A DNA stretch of 46,700 nucleotides from Butyrivibrio sp. NC3005 (lineage in GTDB: Bacteria > Bacillota > Clostridia > Lachnospirales > Lachnospiraceae), in the NCBI RefSeq assembly GCF_000424545.1, contig NZ_AUKC01000031.1, positions 1 through 46,700 on the forward strand, in the 5' to 3' direction. This document shows, piece after piece, positions 8,099 through 15,674 of the stretch (position 1 is the first letter of the stretch; every line of letters starts with the position of its first letter). The notes below the pieces were generated by a model. The model had not been told where the DNA came from and did no database searches. It saw nothing but the letters and a program-made list of their open reading frames with translations. A program made the position numbers and the translations under genes.

Positions 8099-9861
8099 AA
8101 CTCTACCTTTACTATCTTAAATCTATCAGAAACAGTTCTGATTTCCCGGATATCAACATCAACACCTTCACTATTATAATATGCAACAAGCCATTTAGTC
8201 GAACTATCGTTTTTCGTTACAAAGTATACGTTTTTTTGTAATAATGCATCTTTTATATTTTCAAAACCCTGCTTTTTTAATTTTTCCTTCTGCAATGGGC
8301 TTTTTGCTGCCCATCCTCCGCAAAAATCATAGTTAACCGGAGTTGCAAAAGCATGCTTTCTCTCTTTAATATCATCTGGATACATTTTCTCTGAGTATCC
8401 TACACTTGCATATACATCAACAAAATAATAATTAGAACTATCGTCACATATTTGTGAGTAAAGCTCATTATAAGGAGCATTCATTTCCTTCCTATAGTCC
8501 ATTTCTTTTCTGCAAATGTCTATCTGATTAGGAACATATACTGCAAGTATCGCCAAACAAGCAAGAAAAGGTATGATGCAAAGTAGTTTATTTTCAGGTA
8601 TCACTCTGTTCATAAATGCTAACAAAATACAGTCTTCTACAAAAAGCATTCCATGAGTTACTCTTATAGGGTCGCGCTCTCCCAAAAGAATATACATCCA
8701 CAGCATAGTCCTTATTATTAAAAGAAGCATCGCCATAAGCGCTGTAACAATACCGTTTTTATGAGTTTTTTGTCTTTCCTTAATAAAAGAGAACAAAAAG
8801 ACTATCAAATATAAAAGAATCGTAAAAATATTCCATGGAGCATCAGTTTGCGGATATTCAAAGCTTTTCTGCTTAGAAAAATTATGCTGTCTCCAGATAT
8901 ATTTTTTTAGAGCCTGTACAATTCTTGTTTTAAATGGAGTTTCTTCATGAATACTTTTTGCATAATCCGCTATTTCCCAAAGTTTTTGTGAATTCAGTTC
9001 ATCATCAATTGCAAAATTATAGTTAAACAAAAGCTCCACCTGTTCTTTTGACATATCTATACTGCTATAAAATTCTTTATTTTCCTCATATTCTGGAATC
9101 TGATAATAATCATAAAGCTTTGTTCTGGCATCAAAAAAGCTCCTAAACTCTTTCCACGAAGGACTGCTATAAGCTGCTTTATCCAGCATAATGCATACAA
9201 AAAGTCCCGCAAACAAAACCATAGCCCACACAAGATATTTTTTTAAAACATTTTTTTCTTTAGCATTAATAAACACTGACAAAAATCTGGTAAGCCAAGC
9301 TATTCCCAAAAAAGGCAGCATCAAGAGCATCATTTCTGATCTTATCAAAAAACCCAGAAAAACTAAGATGCAAGCAAAAAACATATCCTTTTTGCTTGTT
9401 TTTCCAGTAAGAATAACAGTAGCGCAGGCACCTGCAAGCATCGCAGTTGTAAAGGTATATTGCACGAAAATAAGATGCCCTAATATTGATGATAAGAAAA
9501 ATACAAAAATAATTGCTGCAAGTAAATATTTCTTTTTACTTGTCTTAATCTCTGTAATACTTCGATAAATAATGATGAATAAAGAAACAAACTGACACAA
9601 ACACAAAAAAATGCTGTATACGCAAGTTCCTTGAAAAAGCCTGTAAAACAGGCTTATTACAAGGCTTATCGGATACAGCATCTGTATATTATGCGAAGCA
9701 GGACTTCCTGTATAATTTCCGCTGATGATGTTCTTCATCAAAACATCATCATTCAAATCAAAATAGTAATCACCACATTTATTTGAAATAAGCACCAGCA
9801 TTATTACTAAAAATGCTGACATAAAGAAAGATATAGAAATTTGTCTCTTTGTCTGCTTCAA
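8080..9861 (-). CDS. GT-C-type polytopic membrane glycosyltransferase
   Basis: A 593-residue protein with roughly 10-12 membrane helices and a soluble C-terminal domain (about 450-593). After the first helix comes DLNDDVLMKN, an acidic pair in the first outer loop, as is typical of GT-C transferases that use polyprenyl-phosphate sugars. The start is TTG at 9861, supported by a GAGGTG ribosome binding site four bases upstream; the first in-frame ATG is 13 codons inside the first helix. Its position between an RffA-type aminotransferase and a GtrB-like enzyme suggests it transfers their Und-P-linked sugar to the glycan. I do not recognise a named family. Confidence 0.7.
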   Translation of the reverse strand: MKQTKRQISISFFMSAFLVIMLVLISNKCGDYYFDLNDDVLMKNIISGNYTGSPASHNIQMLYPISLVISLFYRLFQGTCVYSIFLCLCQFVSLFIIIYRSITEIKTSKKKYLLAAIIFVFFLSSILGHLIFVQYTFTTAMLAGACATVILTGKTSKKDMFFACILVFLGFLIRSEMMLLMLPFLGIAWLTRFLSVFINAKEKNVLKKYLVWAMVLFAGLFVCIMLDKAAYSSPSWKEFRSFFDARTKLYDYYQIPEYEENKEFYSSIDMSKEQVELLFNYNFAIDDELNSQKLWEIADYAKSIHEETPFKTRIVQALKKYIWRQHNFSKQKSFEYPQTDAPWNIFTILLYLIVFLFSFIKERQKTHKNGIVTALMAMLLLIIRTMLWMYILLGERDPIRVTHGMLFVEDCILLAFMNRVIPENKLLCIIPFLACLAILAVYVPNQIDICRKEMDYRKEMNAPYNELYSQICDDSSNYYFVDVYASVGYSEKMYPDDIKERKHAFATPVNYDFCGGWAAKSPLQKEKLKKQGFENIKDALLQKNVYFVTKNDSSTKWLVAYYNSEGVDVDIREIRTVSDRFKIVKVELCKTKK

Positions 9862-9869
9862 AGTTCACC

Positions 9870-11012
9870 TCAACTAAAATGATAGTATTCTTTTATTCTT
9901 CCTACTACTTCATCAATTTCTTCAGGCTTTAAGTTGTAATACATAGGAAGCCTTAAAAGTCTTTCGCTTTCTTTTGTAGTGTACTTATCAACACCATTAA
10001 AGCGCGAATATTTAAGACCCGCTGTAGATGTATGAAGTGGTACATAATGTGATGCAGGAAGTATGGCATTGGAAGTAAGAAGTTTAATAAGACCTCTTCT
10101 TTCTTCAAAATCCTTACACTTAATATAGAACATATGTGCATTATGTTCACATTCTTCAGGAACATAAGGAAGCTCTATAAGACCTTTTTCCTTTAATGGC
10201 ATAAGATCCTGATAATACTTGTTCCAGCTCTTTTTTCTATTATCATTAATCTCTTCTGCCATGTTAAACTGAGCATACAAATAAGCTGCATTCATATCAC
10301 TTGGAAGATATGAAGAACCTGGCATAAGCCATGTATATTTATCAACTTTTCCAAGTTGATAAAGAGTACGGTTTGTTCCCTTCTCACGTACAATTATAGC
10401 GTCATTTACATATTTCTCATCACGAAGAAGAAGTGCACCGCCCTCTCCCATGCTATAATTCTTGGTCTCATGGAAACTATAGTTACCCATATCTCCAATT
10501 GATCCAAGTGCTTTTCCCTTATATGTGGACATAACACCCTGAGCAGCATCCTCGATTACAACGAGATTATGACGCTTTGCAATATCCATAATAGTGTCCA
10601 TCTCACATCCAACACCTGCATAGTGTACCGGAACGATAGCCTTTGTTTTGGGAGTAATAGCCGCTTCAATCTTGGTCTCATCAATATTCATAGTATCAGG
10701 TCTGATATCTACGAACACAATTCTCGCTCCTCTAAGGACAAAAGCATTTGCAGTAGATACGAAAGTAAATGAAGGCATTATAACCTCATCGCCTTCCTTT
10801 ATATCTGCAAGGATAGCAGAAAGCTCTGTTGCATGAGTACAGGATGTTGTTAGAAGCGCCTTGGTAACACCAGTCTTTTTCTCAATCCACTCATTATCCT
10901 TTGCAGTAAACTCTCCATCACCACAAATCTTATGTTTCTCACAACTTAACTTAATATAATCAATTTCCTTACCTGTATAAGGTGGAATATTAAAAGGTAT
11001 TTTATACTCCAT
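9870..11012 (-). CDS. rffA: RffA/WecE-type dTDP-4-keto-6-deoxy-sugar transaminase
   Basis: This 380-residue DegT/DnrJ/EryC1 enzyme closely resembles Escherichia coli RffA (WecE) along its whole length, with IPFNIPPYTGKE near the N-terminus, FVDIRPDTMNIDE at 100-112 and TTKESERLLRLPMYYNL near the C-terminus. The PLP lysine is Lys184 in HETKNY. RffA makes dTDP-4-amino-4,6-dideoxygalactose (Fuc4N). RmlA and RmlB, which supply the substrate, are not in the window. It has an AGGAGG site four bases from the ATG. Placed between GtrA and a GT-C/GtrB pair, it resembles the role of ArnB in the Arn pathway. Confidence 0.92.
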   Translation of the reverse strand: MEYKIPFNIPPYTGKEIDYIKLSCEKHKICGDGEFTAKDNEWIEKKTGVTKALLTTSCTHATELSAILADIKEGDEVIMPSFTFVSTANAFVLRGARIVFVDIRPDTMNIDETKIEAAITPKTKAIVPVHYAGVGCEMDTIMDIAKRHNLVVIEDAAQGVMSTYKGKALGSIGDMGNYSFHETKNYSMGEGGALLLRDEKYVNDAIIVREKGTNRTLYQLGKVDKYTWLMPGSSYLPSDMNAAYLYAQFNMAEEINDNRKKSWNKYYQDLMPLKEKGLIELPYVPEECEHNAHMFYIKCKDFEERRGLIKLLTSNAILPASHYVPLHTSTAGLKYSRFNGVDKYTTKESERLLRLPMYYNLKPEEIDEVVGRIKEYYHFS

Positions 11013-11033
11013 AAGTCCTCCTAACTATAGCTG

Positions 11034-11495
11034 TTATCTGTCTTTTTTCTCCAAAAAAATCTTTCTGGTAACAAAATTGTAGACCATAACAACAGCTGTT
11101 GCTGCAAACTTAAAGAACACATTAACAGCAAAGTTTTCGCTCATTATCTTCTGCAATAAAGAAATATTCTCATAAATGACATGGTAACCAACGAACATAC
11201 ATGCCTCATTAACAAATAGTCCTATAACACTCAGAACAAGGAAAATAACAAATTCCTTCTTCTGATCCATATCTTCTCTTCTTTCAAATACAAACTTGAA
11301 ACTTAAAATATAATTTACAATAACACTAATTGTAAATCCAAAGAATGAAGATATCAAATCATAATACTTAAAAGAAGCTGCAAATCCTGTAGCCACCATT
11401 ATTTTATTTGAAATAAGGTAAATAAAATAATCAATAAAAAAGCAAACAACTCCAACAACGCCGAACTTTAAAATCTGATCTCTTAACTTTTTCAT
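11034..11495 (-). CDS. GtrA-family flippase
   Basis: A 153-residue protein with four membrane helices, the size and pattern of GtrA, the proposed flippase for undecaprenyl-phosphate sugars; the N-terminus FGVVGVVCFFIDYFIYL is typical. I take the ATG at 11495, which shares one base with the ACP stop (TGATG) and has GGAGG four bases upstream; a GTG one codon earlier is also possible. It is the expected partner of the GtrB-like enzyme at 7154 and a GT-C transferase. Confidence 0.9.
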   Translation of the reverse strand: MKKLRDQILKFGVVGVVCFFIDYFIYLISNKIMVATGFAASFKYYDLISSFFGFTISVIVNYILSFKFVFERREDMDQKKEFVIFLVLSVIGLFVNEACMFVGYHVIYENISLLQKIMSENFAVNVFFKFAATAVVMVYNFVTRKIFLEKKDR

Positions 11496-11722
11496 CACTC
11501 CTCCACAAGTCTTTGAACCATATCGTAGAGTGATTTTGCACTGTTAAAATTGTCTGGAATAATCTCAGATGCAGGAATAGAAATATCATACTCCTCATTT
11601 AAAGTGCTGATAATCTGAAGAATATCAAAAGAATCAAGAATGCCGTCATCAATTAAAGCGGTCTCATTCTCAAAATCTACATCTTCCTTAACTTCTGATA
11701 ATAACTCGATTAATTCTTCCAT
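11495..11722 (-). CDS. Acyl carrier protein
   Basis: A 75-residue acidic ACP with the phosphopantetheine attachment Ser31 in DDGILDSFDIL. The start at 11722 has AGAGG five bases upstream; a longer reading to 11770 is open but lacks a binding site. It lies between a fold-III PLP decarboxylase and GtrA, with MBOAT and DltD-like genes just upstream. An ACP in a glycan locus implies a tethered acyl or aminoacyl group, as with DltC in D-alanylation or BtrI in butirosin biosynthesis. No DltA-type adenylation enzyme or ATP-grasp ligase is seen in the window to load it. Confidence 0.93.
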   Translation of the reverse strand: MEELIELLSEVKEDVDFENETALIDDGILDSFDILQIISTLNEEYDISIPASEIIPDNFNSAKSLYDMVQRLVEE

Positions 11723-11746
11723 ATTTGTCCTCTTTCTCCCATATTT

Positions 11747-11778
11747 GTTACTGTAAGAAAATAAACGCATCCAGTAAC
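11747..11778 (-). promoter_or_regulatory. Intercistronic hairpin before the ACP gene
   Basis: GTTACTG (11747-11753) and CAGTAAC (11772-11778) form a perfect 7-bp stem with an 18-base loop, in the 59-base gap between the decarboxylase stop and the ACP start. On the minus strand it is not followed by a T-run, so it is not a terminator. It could stabilise the 5' end of a processed ACP message; chance is not excluded. Confidence 0.35.
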
Positions 11779-11781
11779 TTT

Positions 11782-13020
11782 TTACCCTTTTATTGTATTT
11801 ATCGGGCTGCTCTCCATAAAGCCCCTTGCAATAACAATATCGCCATTTTCTTTTCTTAAAAGAATTTGCGGCATTGTTCGGCTAAGGAATAAATGAATAC
11901 CCTCCGTTACAGAATATGCTCCTATGTTACAAAAAGCAAGTATATCTCCTATCTGCAGATTTATTAGTGGCAATTGTCTTACTAAAACATCTGATGTTGT
12001 GCACAGACTTCCGCATACAGCATAATTTATTTCCTCATTTTTTGAAGCTTTCGTATGCTCTATGCCAAAGTATTTCTCAACAACATCTGCATCACAATCG
12101 TTATCTTTGTCTCTTTCAATATGCTCAATAATAGGATTCTTCATACCCAGCATCTGACCAAGATAATTTACATGATTCATACCACCATCAATAATCAAAT
12201 AATTTATTCCTTTATTGTTCTTCATATCTACTACTTTTGTCAAGTAATATCCACATTCAGAAACAAAAAAACGTCCCATTTCAATCGTTAAACTGCACCA
12301 TTTTGCAGTTTCTTTAAGCTCTAAAGACAGTTCTTTTACAGGCGAAAGAGTATCCGAAAAATCCTCAGAATCAAAATATGGAACGTAAAGTCCTGGTCCA
12401 TACTCAAGTCTTTCAAGCTTTATTCCAAATTTTTCGTTAACTTCTTCAAAGAAATCTTTAAGCATAGAAAGTTCTTCTATTTGATGCTTTAATTTCTTTC
12501 TCTGAGTTCCTGCAAAATAATGAATTCCAACAAAATTTATATGATCAAACTTATCTTTTTCCTCAAGACAGGCGAAAATGTCCTCTTTTGACATACCAAA
12601 CTGACTTCCTGCATTAAGTCGTAGCAGCACATCATACTTTTCATTATTTCTTACGCCATTTTCCTGAATAAGAGCTACATGCTTGACTGATTCTGCAGTG
12701 TAAGTTCCAACCTTATATTCTCCTGCGTCAATGACATTATCAAAAGTCTTATTAACACCAGAATATATTATTCTACCTGCATCAACTTTTAAAGCCTTGC
12801 AGATATCAAGTTCTCCCGGACTACACACCTCAAGTTTATCTGTAACTTCCAACATAGCTGGAATCAAAAAAGGATTAGCCTTAATACTAAAGCAAAGAGA
12901 AATGCTATCTCCTACAATTTCCTTAATTTTTCTCATTCTTTGCTTTAGCATCTCTTCATCGAAAACAAAAGAAGGAGTTCCATATTTAACTGCAATTTCT
13001 TTTAATTGTTCTGTGTTCAT
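11782..13020 (-). CDS. Fold-type III PLP-dependent decarboxylase (LysA/BtrK-like)
   Basis: This 412-residue enzyme belongs to the Orn/DAP/Arg decarboxylase family 2. The alanine-racemase-like barrel (about 15-265) carries the PLP lysine Lys47 in FSIKANP and HYFAGTQ at 167-173. The C-terminal sheet domain has CGSLCTTSD (336-344) with the expected active-site Cys340. The LysA EPGR motif is EMGR here, and the usual GAYxxxxxxxFN end is GAYSVTEGIHLFLSR, so lysine synthesis is unlikely. Family members next to an ACP include BtrK, which decarboxylates glutamyl-ACP, and the exosortase-associated decarboxylases of EPS loci. With an ACP as the next gene, a carrier-bound amino acid is the best guess for the substrate. 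The RBS is AGAGG. Confidence 0.85.
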   Translation of the reverse strand: MNTEQLKEIAVKYGTPSFVFDEEMLKQRMRKIKEIVGDSISLCFSIKANPFLIPAMLEVTDKLEVCSPGELDICKALKVDAGRIIYSGVNKTFDNVIDAGEYKVGTYTAESVKHVALIQENGVRNNEKYDVLLRLNAGSQFGMSKEDIFACLEEKDKFDHINFVGIHYFAGTQRKKLKHQIEELSMLKDFFEEVNEKFGIKLERLEYGPGLYVPYFDSEDFSDTLSPVKELSLELKETAKWCSLTIEMGRFFVSECGYYLTKVVDMKNNKGINYLIIDGGMNHVNYLGQMLGMKNPIIEHIERDKDNDCDADVVEKYFGIEHTKASKNEEINYAVCGSLCTTSDVLVRQLPLINLQIGDILAFCNIGAYSVTEGIHLFLSRTMPQILLRKENGDIVIARGFMESSPINTIKG

Positions 13021-13048
13021 TTTTACCTCTAATCTAAAAAACGAATTA

Positions 13049-14080
13049 TTATTTTACAAATAAGCCTTTTGCATCATTTCCATTCAAAATACCAGCAAGT
13101 ATTAATGAAAATTCATTTGCACCATTTGTATTCAAATGTCCATTATCTCTATACTTTGACGTATCTATGATATTAAAATGCTCTTTTTTTAGATAGTTAA
13201 AATCAATATACTGATACTTATATTTTTTTAATATACTCTTAATCTCTAATCCAAACTTTGTATAACTTTCAAAATCATAGTAAGTAAAAGCACTGCAAAA
13301 AGGCGCTGTAATCGCAAGAAGATCGACCTTGTTCTCTTTACAGATTTCGCATATATCCTTCAATGTAGAAATATTCTCATCTGTCATCTCAATCTTGTGA
13401 AGGTCACTTTTTTCACTGCTCCATTTAGAAGCGCTATCATAATCCACATACCTATCACCGTTTTCATAAACCTTGTCTGAAGGAAGAAAACCATTTAAGT
13501 CTCTATGCTCTGCCTTGGCAATAATTTTTCCTGAAAGTTTTTCCTTTATATTATTTCCAACATCACTTACTCTGTCATAAGTCCAAGGTATAAAGTAGTT
13601 TATTGAAGACGGAGTTCCTATAAAATCAGAACAGGTAATAAATTCAATATCAGAAACAACTTTTTTCACAGGTGACAACGTCATAGTCATATATTTCTGA
13701 AAACAGGCATCTGCTCTAAAATTTGTATTTCTGTCCATTTCCATTATTTCCGGATCAATAACAAGCACAACTTTAGATACTTTTTTCTGGTCAATTGCCT
13801 GTTTTATTGAATTATAGGAGCTTTGTATGGACTGCATACTGCTGCCCATGTTGTAGGAAACAAGACCTGTAGCTTTATCAACAACTTCAGGATTAATATC
13901 ACAAATGCAGTGAGACGAGCCAGTATATATACAGTTAATTCCCTTTTTTTGTTCAAATCCATGCCATAATTCATAACCAGAGGCACTAAAAGGTATCAGT
14001 ATAAATGAAAAAAACTGATTTACCGCAAAAAACATTATCAAAAAGGCGATAACTCTTTTGTATTTTTTAAAAATTTGCAT
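13049..14080 (-). CDS. DltD/AlgJ-like SGNH-fold membrane-anchored protein
   Basis: A 343-residue protein with an N-terminal membrane helix (about 7-30) and an extracellular SGNH-like domain. YTGSSHCICD supplies the nucleophile Ser, and YRDNGHLNTNG near the C-terminus supplies the Asp-His pair. The frame is open further upstream, but the ATG at 14080 has a perfect GGAGG and overlaps the MBOAT end by 14 bases, so it is the start. DltD, AlgJ and AlgX proteins partner with MBOAT transporters to pass acyl groups to extracellular glycans. This one directly follows an MBOAT and precedes the decarboxylase and ACP, giving a Dlt-like set without DltA. Confidence 0.82.
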   Translation of the reverse strand: MQIFKKYKRVIAFLIMFFAVNQFFSFILIPFSASGYELWHGFEQKKGINCIYTGSSHCICDINPEVVDKATGLVSYNMGSSMQSIQSSYNSIKQAIDQKKVSKVVLVIDPEIMEMDRNTNFRADACFQKYMTMTLSPVKKVVSDIEFITCSDFIGTPSSINYFIPWTYDRVSDVGNNIKEKLSGKIIAKAEHRDLNGFLPSDKVYENGDRYVDYDSASKWSSEKSDLHKIEMTDENISTLKDICEICKENKVDLLAITAPFCSAFTYYDFESYTKFGLEIKSILKKYKYQYIDFNYLKKEHFNIIDTSKYRDNGHLNTNGANEFSLILAGILNGNDAKGLFVK

Positions 14081-15635
14081 ACAAAAATCCTCCGGTTGAA
14101 GTAGTAAAAATAAAAGAGGAGAAAATAAGTATAAGTAAAAACAATGCAGCAAATTCATAAAATATGTGTTTTCTTCCTGTAAGAAGAACGTAAATATCTT
14201 TTTCTTTTTCCTTAAGGACACTAATGATAAATACTGCCACAATTCCTATAACGCTTATGCACATTCCTCCAATAACATATATTGGCTTTACAACATCAGG
14301 ATTAAGAATAATGTCATTTAAGTCTTCTGAAAATGCTCTTATTTCAAATTGAGTAAACGATTTCTTCATATAACGCATACATCTTCCAAAATCTTCAATT
14401 CGATCAAAATACCATCCTATGTTTACGATGATAAAGGTTCTTACTATCCTGAAGATGTGCATTTTACCGCTTTGAGTATTAATATTAAGCTTTGCAGATA
14501 TACTGTCAAATAAAGGCTGCGCCAAATCGCTTATGGCAATAACTACTCCATTATAAAGTCCCCATAATACATAGTGAAGGCTTACCCCATGCCAGATACC
14601 TACAATTAAGAATACAAGTATATTTGCAATTCCTGCTGGAAGCACCCTTCCAAAATGCTTGCCGAAGCGTTTCCCACACCACTTGCCAAAATTCTGCATT
14701 GTCTTTGTAAGTGCAAACGGATAAAAGACATAATCCCTCATCCATGCACCGAGCGAAATATGCCATCTGCGCCAGAAATCTCCAAGAGATACTGAAAAAT
14801 AAGGCTGTCTGAAGTTTGGCATCATCTCAATGTCAAAAAGTCTGGCAACACCAAGAACCACATCAATACCACCCGAAAAGTCTGCATACTGCTGAGCTGA
14901 ATACATCAAAATACCAAATACAATCAAAGCTCCTGATGCATCTGTATGTTCATAATCAAACACCCTGGAAATACTGTCAGAGAGCATATTTGCAATTGCA
15001 TATTTCTTCATAAGTCCATACAAAATAAGAAGCATTGACTTCTTAAAATTCTCATAATCAAAGGCGTGCTCTTTTGAAAATTGTGGTTCTAATTTATCAT
15101 ATCTGTTAATAGGACCCTGGATAAGCTGTGGAAAAAAAGAAATAAACAGGATAAACTTCGCAAAGTTTCTTTCTGCCGGATACTTATCTCCATAAACATC
15201 TATTATGTATCCCACTGCCTGAAAGGTATAAAAAGATATTCCAAGAGGTAGTACCAACCCCTTATTTAACCCCATTACTATATGAAAATATTTCATATAA
15301 GAAAGTATTCCAAAATTAAAAACAACCAATAGATAAAGAACAATTCTCTTGTACTTTTGATATTTTTTCTTTAAAGCTTTTTTCTCATCTCTATTAAGCT
15401 TTAACTTTTTCTTCTCTTCCTTGAACCTGTCAGAAATCCTGGCAATAACAATTCCTCCCAAGTAGATAGAAAACGAAGTTGTTAAGATAAAAATAATGTT
15501 CCACTTTCCTGAAACCAAATAGAAAAAAGCATTACCTAAAAGCAAAATTTTCCATTGATACTCTTTTGAAACTCTGTAGTACAAAAAAAGACATACTGTC
15601 ACAAAAAGTATATAACCTAACGAAAAAAAGTCCAT
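14067..15635 (-). CDS. MBOAT O-acyltransferase (DltB/AlgI-like), first of two
   Basis: A membrane-bound O-acyltransferase of 522 residues with about 11 helices, WRRWHIS (near 288-294) and the catalytic His in IWHG (near 349), the two marks of the AlgI/DltB/PatA branch. I start at the ATG at 15635, with GGTGG five bases upstream; a GTG three codons earlier is possible. DltB-type proteins move an acyl group from a cytoplasmic carrier to an extracellular acceptor. The neighbouring ACP and DltD-like protein suggest this one draws on the ACP, unlike the second MBOAT at 21565. Confidence 0.93.
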   Translation of the reverse strand: MDFFSLGYILFVTVCLFLYYRVSKEYQWKILLLGNAFFYLVSGKWNIIFILTTSFSIYLGGIVIARISDRFKEEKKKLKLNRDEKKALKKKYQKYKRIVLYLLVVFNFGILSYMKYFHIVMGLNKGLVLPLGISFYTFQAVGYIIDVYGDKYPAERNFAKFILFISFFPQLIQGPINRYDKLEPQFSKEHAFDYENFKKSMLLILYGLMKKYAIANMLSDSISRVFDYEHTDASGALIVFGILMYSAQQYADFSGGIDVVLGVARLFDIEMMPNFRQPYFSVSLGDFWRRWHISLGAWMRDYVFYPFALTKTMQNFGKWCGKRFGKHFGRVLPAGIANILVFLIVGIWHGVSLHYVLWGLYNGVVIAISDLAQPLFDSISAKLNINTQSGKMHIFRIVRTFIIVNIGWYFDRIEDFGRCMRYMKKSFTQFEIRAFSEDLNDIILNPDVVKPIYVIGGMCISVIGIVAVFIISVLKEKEKDIYVLLTGRKHIFYEFAALFLLILIFSSFIFTTSTGGFLYANF

Positions 15636-15674
15636 GAATACCACCGTGCAAATTTAAGATTTGACTTCTTAATT

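Noticed and set aside
9870..11012. Part of an enterobacterial common antigen cluster
   Set aside because: Only the RffA-type aminotransferase is shared; the rest of the wec/rff set is absent and the genome is Gram-positive in character.
11782..13020. LysA, diaminopimelate decarboxylase of lysine synthesis
   Set aside because: It lacks the EPGR form and the usual C-terminal motif, and its neighbours are an ACP and acyltransferases rather than lysine genes.
11495..15635. A standard D-alanylation (dlt) operon
   Set aside because: There is no DltA, the decarboxylase is not part of dlt operons, and the order and neighbours are those of a glycan locus.
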